Source of the DNA: Labilibaculum antarcticum
GTDB lineage: Bacteria; Bacteroidota; Bacteroidia; Bacteroidales; Marinifilaceae
Reading direction: 5' to 3'
Assembly: GCF_002356295.1 (NCBI RefSeq)
Contig: NZ_AP018042.1
Span: forward strand, 3,876,361 to 3,940,360
Length of the DNA: 64,000 nt
The translations under genes were made by a program, and so were the position numbers. How positions within the stretch are numbered: position 1 is the first letter of the stretch; each line of letters begins with the position of its first letter. Under the pieces are notes generated by a model. It had not been told where the DNA came from and ran no database searches. It saw nothing but the letters and a program-made list of their open reading frames with translations. Positions 18,222-27,387 of the stretch are shown piece after piece.

Positions 18222-19676
18222 ATGACATTGCAAAAATACATCCGCACAATCGGTAGGTGTTTGTTGTCGCTTACCTTCATTTGTTTTAGTACATTACTCG
18301 TTAAAAGTCAGCAACAACCACAAGATAATCTGGGAGAGTTGAACCAGATTGAACCAGAAGAAAAGGTTTCTGAACCTCAGAAAAAGGAAAAGGAGAAAAA
18401 TCAAATTCCCATTGGATTATTTGCCTATAATAAATGGGTTGATTTAAATGAGAATGGCCTTGTAGAAAGCAATGAATTTTTTGGTTTGGGAAAAGATTCA
18501 TTTGCAAAAGGAGAGCCTATCAGTGCCTCTTTGCATGATCCAAATTTGAGCGATGGTACTAATTTGAAACTTCGAATTTGGGATACGAGTGGTAATTTAA
18601 TTCGTACCATTAAAAAGAATTATACTTCAACACCGATGTTTACCTACTCGAGTTTTGATTCCTTTCTTCCTGTCGGGAATTATATTATCACTATTAATCC
18701 TGAGGAAACCGGAACAACCTACCAAATCCGTTTTTCCTTAAAAGAACCCAATGGAAATATTTATTCTCAAATTCGCAAAAAACTACTTCCTGAGAATTTG
18801 TATGTATTTAAGAGATGGATTGATGAGGATGGAGATATGAAATTGGACAGCACAGAAGTTATTGCTTTAAATCAGAAACAATTTGTTTTAGGCGATGTGA
18901 ATTTTGAACTGGGTTTAAATCTTCCTTCAAGTAGCAAGCAAGTTGTTTATCAGGTTTGGGATGATAAGCATCAATTAATGAGTATGAAAATTGCGAAATT
19001 GGATAGTTTGCAACATTTTACGATGAATGTGGATACTCTTCGAAAGGGAAACGATTTTTTGATGGTTTTAAATGTTGCTCCGGTAGGAGATTATTTAATA
19101 ACAGCCTCGGTTGTAGATGAAAAGGTGATGCAATACAAGATACCCATACAGATTATAGATACCACTAAGACTCCTGTGTCGGAACAAGTAGTAGCTGTAG
19201 AACCGGATTTAAATGCAGAATTACCAACGGAGCCAGAGTTAGTTGCAACCGAAGATACAACACCAACAGTTCCACAAATGAGTATGGGAACCTCTGAAAA
19301 TGTGGATAATTTAGCGCCGGAATTTAAGAAAGGGCAGGAAGGGTTTTTCTTCTTTACAGGATTTATTGATTTGAATGAGAACAATGTGCAGGATAGGGAT
19401 GAGTTTATGGGAGCCGATCAGGATTATTATTATTCGGAATCGGAAAATATATTTGTACAGTTTCATTTGAGGCAATTTTTTAATACGATGCTCAAATTGC
19501 AGATATTGGATGCTGAGAAGCAGTTAGTTAAAGAACAAATTGGCAATTACGGCGATTCTCCATTCGTATTTAAAGTTTCAATGCCCGATGATTCTTTGAT
19601 TCCCGGAGATTATCAATTACTGATAATGCCATTAGGATCGGAAATAAAATATAGATTAGAGCTAACAGTTAAGTAA
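18222..19676 (+). CDS. Secreted protein with three EF-hand-like calcium loops
   Basis: A 484-residue protein of unknown function. A signal peptide (about 1-29, ending VKSQ) is followed by a Gln/Glu/Lys-rich segment (30-60). It then contains three related modules, each opening with an aromatic strand, a [KR]W[VI]D or FID step and a 12-residue loop that fits the EF-hand or dockerin calcium pattern. The loops are DLNENGLVESNE (74-85), DEDGDMKLDSTE (201-212) and DLNENNVQDRDE (383-394). Each loop is followed by about 100 residues of beta-strand-rich sequence ending in VGNYIITI, VGDYLITA or PGDYQLLI. An acidic, Thr/Pro-rich linker (about 312-372) separates modules 2 and 3. No lipobox and no type IX sorting domain are visible, so it probably stays in the periplasm. 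I do not recognise the family. Confidence 0.8.
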   Translation: MTLQKYIRTIGRCLLSLTFICFSTLLVKSQQQPQDNLGELNQIEPEEKVSEPQKKEKEKNQIPIGLFAYNKWVDLNENGLVESNEFFGLGKDSFAKGEPISASLHDPNLSDGTNLKLRIWDTSGNLIRTIKKNYTSTPMFTYSSFDSFLPVGNYIITINPEETGTTYQIRFSLKEPNGNIYSQIRKKLLPENLYVFKRWIDEDGDMKLDSTEVIALNQKQFVLGDVNFELGLNLPSSSKQVVYQVWDDKHQLMSMKIAKLDSLQHFTMNVDTLRKGNDFLMVLNVAPVGDYLITASVVDEKVMQYKIPIQIIDTTKTPVSEQVVAVEPDLNAELPTEPELVATEDTTPTVPQMSMGTSENVDNLAPEFKKGQEGFFFFTGFIDLNENNVQDRDEFMGADQDYYYSESENIFVQFHLRQFFNTMLKLQILDAEKQLVKEQIGNYGDSPFVFKVSMPDDSLIPGDYQLLIMPLGSEIKYRLELTVK

Positions 19677-19680
19677 TTAA

Positions 19681-19715
19681 AAATCCCGCTTCGGAGTTCC
19701 GAAAAGCGGGATTTT
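19681..19715. terminator. Bidirectional terminator between convergent genes
   Basis: Arms AAATCCCGCTT (19681-19691) and AAGCGGGATTT (19703-19713) form an 11-bp perfect stem, flanked by T on the plus strand and by A (T on the minus strand). It lies between the stop of the calcium-loop gene and the stop of the amylase gene, and can serve both. Confidence 0.88.
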
Positions 19716-19749
19716 ATCTAATCTATAAACTAAATGAAAAAAATGCTGT

Positions 19750-22700
19750 TTATTGCTTCACTATCTTTTTACTAAGTTGCGAACCATCCTCCATTTCAAA
19801 AACTAAAATATAAGTTCCTTTTGTTAGATTATTCAGGTTTAAATTTGCTGATTCATTTGGCATATTTACAGCTACAATTGCTTTTCCTGATAAATCAAAA
19901 AGCTGTAATCTATTAACTTGTTTTAGATTTTCAAGATGAAGAATATCACGAACTGGATTTGGATACAGGCGTAATTCTTTATTTAGGATATCATTAATTC
20001 CGGTTGAGTAGGCGATTTCTTCGCTGTACGAGCTGTAAATAGTCTCACCTTGAAGTAAATCACCCGTTTTAGCAACAGGAGTCACTGAAAAACGAATGAA
20101 ATTAGCACGATCGGCTCTAACAAGTGTATAAGTTAGAGCACTTGCGCCGCTTATAACAGCTTCATTCGTTCCCTTCGCATCATCTGCTCTGTACCATTGG
20201 TAAATAGAGCTTTCTTCATCTTCAAGATCACCGTTTACATCGGTGTAAGTATAATCTACAGTTAGAGTTTCATCTTCACGGAAAGTCCCGCTTATAGTAA
20301 TATTTGAAGCAATAGGTGCTGATTTAATATCTGGAACTGAAAGTTGTTTTGTTGTGTAAATATGATATTCCCCAGCTTCAAGATCAATAAATGCATTCTT
20401 ATCATTCACGGTAATTGTTTGTCCGGTAAAGTAATCATACCAGGTTCCAGTTTTACTGAAATTAGGATCAATTTCTCCTGCCTTTGTGTCGAAATTTCCA
20501 ATTACTCTTACATCCATATCAGAATGATTGATTTCAATACTCTTTAAAACAGTATTTGTATTCAGAGTGAAATTTTCTGATTCGAAAGCAACTTCTTCTT
20601 TTTTTAGCTTGATGAGAGCTGAAAATACCTCGAAAAGTCTTTTTCGGTTCGGATCATCCTGATATTCCCAATGGATTGGTTTTTTGCCAACTCTGTCGTT
20701 GAAATCGATGGATACATCGTAGCCTAATTCTTCAAATTGCCATATCATTTTTGGCCCAGGAACGGTGAAAAAGAAGGTTGACGCTGCCTCAACTCTCGAA
20801 AGGGCAGTGTTTAGTTCTGTAATATCATAAGTACTTGAAGAGGCTCCGAAGTTAAGATTACGATACATCATGCGTTCTTCATCATGACTTTCCATATAGC
20901 TAACCAATTTTGGACTGTCCCATTCTCGTTCAAGCCATGAATACCAACTGAAATCAGAAGTATAGCCCATGGAAGCTTCGCTGTATTCATGATTGGCATT
21001 TCCCCATAACATGATACCATGAGCAGCCAATTCTTTTTCTTCCGGATTATCGGATAAATGCTCGAAGATGACTACTGCGTTGTATTTGACGTTCCAAATT
21101 GCTGTAGACATACGTTTCAATATATCAATGCGTTCTTGGTCGTATTGTCCGCCCCAAGGGTCTGAAGAAGTATGGGGTGTATTTGAAAAACCTTTTGTGA
21201 AATCGAAGCGGAATCCATCAATGTGATATTCGTTCATCCAGTAGGTATTAATCCGATCCACCAGTTTTTGCGTATCTAAAGTTGCATGATTGATATCATA
21301 ACCCCAATGGGCATCGGTATTTTCAAAATTGCTCTCAACATTGTACCATGGATTGTCTGCCGTTGGTTTTGAACCATCGAAGTACATGCGTAAAAACGGA
21401 GATTGTCCATAGGTATGATTTAGAACCATATCCATATAAACCGCTATTCCTCTACTGTGACATTCGTCTATAAATGCTTTATAATCATCTTTTGTCCCGT
21501 AGGCTTTATCTGGTGCAAAATAGAAGGATGGATTGTATCCCCAGGAATCATTTCCTTCAAATTCATTAAATGGCATCAATTCAATAACATTTATACCAAG
21601 GCGTTCCAAATAATCCAATGTGTCTGTTACTGTTTTGATATTGCCCGTCTCAACAAAATCACGAACGTGTAATTCATAGACTACCAAATCTTCTTTGGTA
21701 GGTGGCGTAAATTGTGAATCGGACCATGTAAAAGCCGTTTGTGCTGTCTGGAAAACGCTGGCTATTTCACTTGTTTTATCAGTAGGGTAGGGAATTAAAT
21801 TAGGATAAGTGGTACTGGAAATGTATTGATCATTCCACGGATCCAATAATTTATCGGCGTAAGGATCTGCAATTTTGATAGTACCGTCGATAACATACTG
21901 GAAAATGTATTCTTTTCCTGCTGTAAGATTGTCGAGAGTAATCCAAAAATAATCTCCGTCTTTTTTCAATTGATAAGTATTATCAATTTCCCAATTGGTG
22001 AAATCACCAATAACATATGCAAACTCCTTATTTGGAGCATAAAGTGATAGGGTAACTGTATTGTCGTCAATATAATTGATACCATCAATAATGCCTGTTG
22101 GCAAGTCTCCTGTAAGCACATCCGCTCGCACGAAGAAATGAATTGTGTCTCTGGCTTCTTCTGTTCCAGATGTAGCTACAGCAATTAATTCGTGACTTCC
22201 TGAAATGTCGGATTGAACAGTTGTCGTAATTTCTTGTTCTGTAATGGTGTTTTCCACTAACACATCATCAAGGTAAAGGCTGAGGCTTTCGCTAATATTT
22301 GATTTAACTTCTAATTGAAGGGCCTCATTTTTTGCAATCATTTTATTGTCGGAAGGAATGGAGAAACTTACATTTAAACCATCTTTGTATACATCAATTA
22401 AAAGATCATTGGTTTGTTGAGCACCGTCAGCTGATCTTAAAACAGCAGCAATTTGGGTAACAACTTCACCGTTACCTACCGAGTAATAATCTGTAATGTT
22501 TGGTGTGATAATAAGAGTGTAGGTTCCATCGTTATTATTGGTTAGTTGGGGTTGTGTTGTATTATCCCCCCAAGAACCAATAACATGTTGCCATTCTGTG
22601 TTTCCCTCAATTATAACTCCGGTATGAGCATATAAGTCTCCTGTGAAAGTTCCAAGGCTTGATTCCTGTGAGGAATCGAAAGTAATGGTAATTTCATCAC

Positions 22701-22797
22701 TTACGGTAGGAAAGGTAGGAGAGGTTGAGATTTGTCCAAATCCTATTGATGGAATCAGCAATAGTAAAGAAAGGAGATATGTGTATAGTTTCTTCAT
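19750..22797 (-). CDS. Type IX-secreted GH13 alpha-amylase
   Basis: The 1015-residue extracellular amylase has a signal peptide (about 1-21). N-terminal beta domains follow, including a starch-binding/CBM48-like region with VIGDFTNWE (about 240-330). The GH13 barrel (about 365-780) has conserved regions MDMVLNH (Asp456, His461), GFRFDFTKG (nucleophile Asp532), IFEHLSD (acid/base Glu579) and SHDEER (Asp639). An Ig-like domain (about 835-930) precedes a type A Por/T9SS sorting domain (about 940-1015: LRLYPNPVRDILHLE, then GTYILVF and SKKIVKQ). It should be exported by type IX secretion and either anchored or released, filling the role of the SusG lipoprotein. It follows the susCDEF-like genes but lies beyond two hairpins at 22843-22921. 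Confidence 0.93.
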   Translation of the reverse strand: MKKLYTYLLSLLLLIPSIGFGQISTSPTFPTVSDEITITFDSSQESSLGTFTGDLYAHTGVIIEGNTEWQHVIGSWGDNTTQPQLTNNNDGTYTLIITPNITDYYSVGNGEVVTQIAAVLRSADGAQQTNDLLIDVYKDGLNVSFSIPSDNKMIAKNEALQLEVKSNISESLSLYLDDVLVENTITEQEITTTVQSDISGSHELIAVATSGTEEARDTIHFFVRADVLTGDLPTGIIDGINYIDDNTVTLSLYAPNKEFAYVIGDFTNWEIDNTYQLKKDGDYFWITLDNLTAGKEYIFQYVIDGTIKIADPYADKLLDPWNDQYISSTTYPNLIPYPTDKTSEIASVFQTAQTAFTWSDSQFTPPTKEDLVVYELHVRDFVETGNIKTVTDTLDYLERLGINVIELMPFNEFEGNDSWGYNPSFYFAPDKAYGTKDDYKAFIDECHSRGIAVYMDMVLNHTYGQSPFLRMYFDGSKPTADNPWYNVESNFENTDAHWGYDINHATLDTQKLVDRINTYWMNEYHIDGFRFDFTKGFSNTPHTSSDPWGGQYDQERIDILKRMSTAIWNVKYNAVVIFEHLSDNPEEKELAAHGIMLWGNANHEYSEASMGYTSDFSWYSWLEREWDSPKLVSYMESHDEERMMYRNLNFGASSSTYDITELNTALSRVEAASTFFFTVPGPKMIWQFEELGYDVSIDFNDRVGKKPIHWEYQDDPNRKRLFEVFSALIKLKKEEVAFESENFTLNTNTVLKSIEINHSDMDVRVIGNFDTKAGEIDPNFSKTGTWYDYFTGQTITVNDKNAFIDLEAGEYHIYTTKQLSVPDIKSAPIASNITISGTFREDETLTVDYTYTDVNGDLEDEESSIYQWYRADDAKGTNEAVISGASALTYTLVRADRANFIRFSVTPVAKTGDLLQGETIYSSYSEEIAYSTGINDILNKELRLYPNPVRDILHLENLKQVNRLQLFDLSGKAIVAVNMPNESANLNLNNLTKGTYILVFEMEDGSQLSKKIVKQ

Positions 22798-22842
22798 AGT
22801 TAGCTTCTTCTCTTGATTAAGTTTTTAGTATAGTGTTAAGCT

Positions 22843-22921
22843 AAAAAAAAATGCAATTAGCAACCAGATTTGTTACTAATTGCATCAAATTATTTAAAAT
22901 AAGGTAGCCTAGGGCTACCTT
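22843..22921 (-). terminator. Two successive hairpins after the SusF-like gene
   Basis: On the minus strand the first hairpin (plus positions 22901-22909 and 22913-22921, AAGGTAGCC/GGCTACCTT) has a 9-bp perfect stem but only a mixed T-rich tail. The second (22851-22864 and 22872-22885, 14 bp with one GU-type mismatch) is followed by eight T (A run at 22843-22850) and looks like a true terminator. They lie between the SusF-like gene and the amylase, so amylase expression needs read-through or its own promoter. Confidence 0.75.
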
Positions 22922-22937
22922 ATTAATTGATCACTGG

Positions 22938-24677
22938 TTATGGTGTTGTTATTGAACCAGCTCCAGTTCTAAAATTAAGGGAAATATTATCTCCAGCAGT
23001 AGCATTAACTCTTGCCTGATCACCGCCAGTTCCACGAAACTCAATATTTCCATCAAGAACCATAAATTCGGCTTGCCACCAATCACAGTTTAGTGTCGAA
23101 GCTGCAACATACATCCGCAACTCACCATCATTAGGAACACCTTCAAATTTAATACCTTCATTGGTGTTGTCAATAGTAAATAAGTCATTAGGATCTGCAC
23201 CATCCCATCCACCAAATACATCACCCATACCATAAACTATTGGTTCTGCAATTTCGATAGTATTGTTAGAAAGATCTACTACAACCATGTAGTAACCTGC
23301 AGTTGAAGGAACTGGAATATCACCGCCACCAATAGCATACACGCCATTTGTTGCATCTCCTGTGATACCAAAATCTCCGCCTGCCCATTCTGCTTGAGGT
23401 GCCATTTTGAAATTACCTGATCCTTTCATCCAAACAATCTTCCAGAAAAGTTCAGGATGACTGTTAACAGGAACTAATTGAAGTGGTTGAAACCAGTTCC
23501 AATCTTCTTCAGGTAGACCAACACCATTTCCAGTCATAAATAATTCAGTAGGGAAAACTGGTACTGCTTCAATTGTATATATTCCTTTGTTAAGATCTAC
23601 AGTAATAGTATATTCCAAATCACCTCCGTCAAAAGTAATGTTGTTATTCTTATCCTTTGGTGCTAAAATACCGGAATTACCATCGCCATCTGCATCAGCC
23701 CAATCTAGATCGCCCCATGAAGTTTGACCTAAAAACTTAATTTGAGCTCCGTCCTTAAGCACTTTTTGAATAGAGAATACACCTTCTTCTTGTTTTGTGA
23801 AAGCAATACCTGCCTCAGGACTCCATTCTGCATCTACAGAATTGTAACTGCCTGCAATGTAAAGATTGTCATAGTCATAGCTATATGTAGCTCCACCAAA
23901 TACATATTCTTCAATTGTCAAAGTACTGTTTACAAAATCTGCTGTAACAGCATACCATCCAGTTTCACCCGTAAATTTGAAGTTTTCTGCTTCATCATTG
24001 GCAGCCATAATGTTGTCAGAAACCGCAGCGAATTTATTAAAGTTGTAATCGTAACCATCGCTTGCTTGCTTTTCCGAAAATTTAAATAGACCATCTTTTG
24101 TAAGTTTCAGATACTTTGTAAAGATGTTATCTGCGCCATATGATTTTAATGCTTCTGTTACTTCAACAGCAGCAGTTGCTGAACCAAAGATATAAAAATC
24201 AGTAGGAATAGGTACATCCAGATAAGGTGTCACCTTCATTGCAAACGAAGCAGTGTACAAACTATTAAGATCCTCGTTAGCAAATGCCCTGATTCTTGCT
24301 TCAAGCTCTACCATTTTTGCAGGAGCATATCTGCTAGAAATCAAAGTATTTAATCCACCAACAGTAATTGATGTACTTGTCTCCGATACTCGATCAAACT
24401 CTAAGGCATTTTTAAATTCATTACCTACAGTATCAATTTGGACATAGTATCTTACTCCAATAGGATCAGCATATGTCGCAGCAGACCAGTTTAAATCGAT
24501 TATAGTTTCTTTTTCATTCTTTTTCTCAAGAATCAGATCTATAGCTTCGGTTACTTCTGTTAATACCGGGGCAGTTCCTTGAACTGGCTCAGTTACATTT
24601 GGTGTATCAAAATCGTCTTCGCATCCGATAAAGAGAACAGCCAATAGTGATATAAATAAATATTTTATATTTTTCAT
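22938..24677 (-). CDS. SusF-like starch-binding outer-membrane lipoprotein
   Basis: A 579-residue lipoprotein with the signal peptide and lipobox LFIGC (Cys19, followed by acidic EDD as in Bacteroidota surface lipoproteins). An N-terminal SusE-type domain (about 35-150, LNWSAATYADP) is followed by a string of beta-rich modules of about 90-110 residues. Several carry tryptophan-rich stretches such as EEDWNWFQPLQ and FWKIVWMKGSGNFKMAP, and a DWWQAEFM motif sits in the last. These fit the SusE/SusF family of surface starch binders. The last two modules resemble those of the SusE-like neighbour, so this protein looks like the same design with about two extra modules. It starts 3 bases after the SusE-like stop. 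Confidence 0.85.
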   Translation of the reverse strand: MKNIKYLFISLLAVLFIGCEDDFDTPNVTEPVQGTAPVLTEVTEAIDLILEKKNEKETIIDLNWSAATYADPIGVRYYVQIDTVGNEFKNALEFDRVSETSTSITVGGLNTLISSRYAPAKMVELEARIRAFANEDLNSLYTASFAMKVTPYLDVPIPTDFYIFGSATAAVEVTEALKSYGADNIFTKYLKLTKDGLFKFSEKQASDGYDYNFNKFAAVSDNIMAANDEAENFKFTGETGWYAVTADFVNSTLTIEEYVFGGATYSYDYDNLYIAGSYNSVDAEWSPEAGIAFTKQEEGVFSIQKVLKDGAQIKFLGQTSWGDLDWADADGDGNSGILAPKDKNNNITFDGGDLEYTITVDLNKGIYTIEAVPVFPTELFMTGNGVGLPEEDWNWFQPLQLVPVNSHPELFWKIVWMKGSGNFKMAPQAEWAGGDFGITGDATNGVYAIGGGDIPVPSTAGYYMVVVDLSNNTIEIAEPIVYGMGDVFGGWDGADPNDLFTIDNTNEGIKFEGVPNDGELRMYVAASTLNCDWWQAEFMVLDGNIEFRGTGGDQARVNATAGDNISLNFRTGAGSITTP

Positions 24678-24680
24678 TTT

Positions 24681-25784
24681 TTATTCAATTTTACCAGTTT
24701 GATTAATAAAGTCTAGCGTTATAGTCTTTTCACCTGCTGTAATATTTAACCTATCCTGATCACCACCATCAGCTCTGTATTCAATTTTTCCATCAAGGAA
24801 TATGAATTCAGCATGCCACCAGTCTGTAGCGGAAATGTATGGATGTGTAACATGAAGCCTTAGTTCGTTAGCTGATAAGGTTTTAGTCAAATACATTGTC
24901 TTGTTGTCAGCATCCAACTTAAATTTGTTAGCTTCTACAACAGAAGCAACAGGCCACACTGTGCCGATTGTTTCACCACATATATAAATATTAGCAGGTT
25001 CAACCAACAGCTTATTATTTGCCATATCTACACCAACAGTATAATATCCAGCGGTTCCTGGTACTGGTATATCTATACCTCTGTCTTCATCAGTTCCCAA
25101 ATTAGTTCCCAATGTGTATTCGCCACTAACAGCATTTCCAATTCTTCCTATCACTCCCTTGTAGTTCTCATCCGAACACAGTTTAAAGCTTCCTGTAGCT
25201 TCCATCCAAACAATAATCCAAGTATCATCAGGTTCACTGTTAACCTTAATAAATTTAAGCTTATTGTTTTGAGCAACGCGTCCTACACCATCACCAAAAA
25301 GATAAAAAGTATTTGGAGCAAAAAGAATATCCAGGTAAGGAGTAGTTTTAAAGTTTACTACTGAAGAGTATAATGTATCAACTCCTTGAAGTGAATAGGT
25401 TATTACCCTTGCAGATACTGTAGTCTCTTCACCTACAGTTAATTCAAGGTCTTCTGTAAGAACCTCGTTAAGAGTACCTACGGTGAATGTGAATGCATTA
25501 TCAGCTGCATTAATATCAAAAGTAACTGGATTAGAAAATTCAGTTGTAGTAGAAAATTGAAGTTTATGTGTTGTAACAAGATCTACGCCGTAAGATGCAG
25601 GAGTATAATTTACCTGAATGGTTTCGCCTTTTGTAGCTTTTGATATGGCCAAAGTTTCACCAAAACCGTTAATGCCCGTTGCTGGTGTGTACTCTGAGTC
25701 ATTTAGTTGTAGGATATCATCATCATCGCATGAAGAAAAGCCAATTGCGAGAAGTAATATTAGTATGTATTTTATATTTTTCAT
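24681..25784 (-). CDS. SusE-like starch-binding outer-membrane lipoprotein
   Basis: A lipoprotein of 367 residues when started at 25784. The frame is open up to 25841, but only the internal Met (MKNIKYILILLLAIGFSSC) gives a proper signal peptide and lipobox (Cys19 followed by DDDD). The longer start would also overlap the end of susD. An N-terminal SusE domain (about 30-145) is followed by two beta modules (about 155-265 and 270-367) with WIIVWMEATGSFKLCS and DWWHAEFIFLDG. The role is to hold starch chains at the surface next to SusCD. The signal peptide is nearly identical to that of the SusF-like neighbour, which suggests an ancestral duplication. Confidence 0.86.
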   Translation of the reverse strand: MKNIKYILILLLAIGFSSCDDDDILQLNDSEYTPATGINGFGETLAISKATKGETIQVNYTPASYGVDLVTTHKLQFSTTTEFSNPVTFDINAADNAFTFTVGTLNEVLTEDLELTVGEETTVSARVITYSLQGVDTLYSSVVNFKTTPYLDILFAPNTFYLFGDGVGRVAQNNKLKFIKVNSEPDDTWIIVWMEATGSFKLCSDENYKGVIGRIGNAVSGEYTLGTNLGTDEDRGIDIPVPGTAGYYTVGVDMANNKLLVEPANIYICGETIGTVWPVASVVEANKFKLDADNKTMYLTKTLSANELRLHVTHPYISATDWWHAEFIFLDGKIEYRADGGDQDRLNITAGEKTITLDFINQTGKIE

Positions 25785-25803
25785 AACGTGTCTTTTTAAT
25801 CTA

Positions 25804-27369
25804 TTAATAACCCGTGATATTCGACAGATTTGGATTGGCATTTATATCCGACGATGGAATAGGGAATACATTATATCTTACATCCGTATTTTTTCCGTCT
25901 GCTACAGCACCTTTCCAAGGCCAATTGTAATTTCCATCTGTTAATTTACCAAAGCGAATAAGGTCGGTTCTTCTGTGACACTCCCAATAAAGCTCACGAG
26001 CTCTTTCGTCAAGTAAAAAATCTAGAGTTAAATCAGATGCTATAATGTTTCCTGATGTATCTCCATATGCTCTTTCTTTTAGTTCGTTGATATAGCCAAT
26101 AGCTGTTGCCATATCGCCACCTGTACCACCACGAACAACAGCTTCAGCATATGTTAAGTAAAAGTCTGCCAGTCTGTAAAGTGGAAAATCAGTATCAGGG
26201 AACGAAAGGTTTGAACCAACAGCTCCCGTTGAAGTAACATTTTTGAACTTACGCAACGCATATCCATCTCTAAAGTTGAAAATATCTTCTATTTCAAGAT
26301 TTTGTCCTTCAGTATAGAACATTCCTCTTTTATCTGTTCCTGTAGCATCAGGGAAAAGGTTTACAAAAGATTCTGTGGTTCTGTTACCACCCCATCCACC
26401 GTCGATACCGGACTCGCTTGCAGGCATATCACCTCCAACTGTTGAGTGAAGTAAAAATGTCATACCTCCCCATGATTGAGTGCTGTTTCCATCTGATATT
26501 ATAGGGAAAATGATCTCATTAGTTCTTAAATGATTATCAGCTAAGAATAGGTTCGCATAAACTGGTTCAAGAGAATATCCGCCACCAATAATTTTATTGC
26601 AATACGTAATAGCTTCGGTGTATTTAGGTACTCCAATATAAACCTCTGCATTTAAGTACATCTTAGCCAGAATTGCCCATGCTAAACCTTTATCAGCTCT
26701 ACCATATTCATTTGTTCCCGGCTCAGCTAATTCAGTCTCAATTGTTGTAAGTTCAGACTCGATATAATCAAATATTTGTTGTTGTGTAGCCATCTCAGGG
26801 AAGAAAAACGAACCAATTTCATCCTCTTCCGTAACAAATGGACCACGTCCAAACATATCCAACATATGGTAATAACTTAATGCTCTTAAAGCTCTGGCTT
26901 CATCACTAAAAGCTTTGTACTCAGATTGGCCATCTGTTAGTTTAATCAGATTATTACAATAAGTAATTTGAAGCGCTATTCGATAATACATTGCTTTTAC
27001 AAACTCGTTTGAGCTGTCCCAGTCTTGATCGTGTAAATCTCTTAAATTACCATCATTCCAGGCACAAATAGCTTCATCGGTTGGTAGTTCCTGGTGATTC
27101 CATAATAGTCTTAAATAAGATGAAAAACTACCATCAATACTACTAATATCTGGTTCGCCGTCAACTGCTGTTTGACCTCCTAAAATCAGGCCAGCATAAC
27201 ATTTTGCTAAGAGTTGTTTATACGAATCAGCATCAGTCAAAACAGTCTCTGCTGTTCTGATATCCTCATCAAGAGGTTCCGTATTCAAATCATCAGTACA
27301 TGATACAAATGCAAATAATAATGCAAATGCAATCATGATATAATTTGTTTTAAAATATTTTTTAGTCAT
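25804..27369 (-). CDS. susD: SusD/RagB-type outer-membrane glycan-binding lipoprotein
   Basis: A 521-residue SusD homologue. The signal peptide ends in the lipobox FVSC (Cys24), followed by TDDLNTEPLDED. The SusD N-terminal TPR region (about 45-230, with YCNNLIKLTDG and ARALRALSYYHMLDMFG) is typical. The C-terminal SusD/RagB region has FPLYRLADFYLTYAEAVVRG and RARELYWECHRRTDLIRFGK. The protein caps the SusC channel and binds starch oligosaccharides. The gene starts 18 bases after susC and ends 19 bases before the SusE-like start, so it lies in a tight operon. Confidence 0.95.
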   Translation of the reverse strand: MTKKYFKTNYIMIAFALLFAFVSCTDDLNTEPLDEDIRTAETVLTDADSYKQLLAKCYAGLILGGQTAVDGEPDISSIDGSFSSYLRLLWNHQELPTDEAICAWNDGNLRDLHDQDWDSSNEFVKAMYYRIALQITYCNNLIKLTDGQSEYKAFSDEARALRALSYYHMLDMFGRGPFVTEEDEIGSFFFPEMATQQQIFDYIESELTTIETELAEPGTNEYGRADKGLAWAILAKMYLNAEVYIGVPKYTEAITYCNKIIGGGYSLEPVYANLFLADNHLRTNEIIFPIISDGNSTQSWGGMTFLLHSTVGGDMPASESGIDGGWGGNRTTESFVNLFPDATGTDKRGMFYTEGQNLEIEDIFNFRDGYALRKFKNVTSTGAVGSNLSFPDTDFPLYRLADFYLTYAEAVVRGGTGGDMATAIGYINELKERAYGDTSGNIIASDLTLDFLLDERARELYWECHRRTDLIRFGKLTDGNYNWPWKGAVADGKNTDVRYNVFPIPSSDINANPNLSNITGY

Positions 27370-27387
27370 AATTAATACATTTATAGA

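Noticed and set aside
25785-25841. Longer N-terminus of the SusE-like lipoprotein
   Set aside because: The extra 19 residues would precede the signal peptide and overlap the end of susD. The internal Met at 25784 gives a normal lipoprotein signal.
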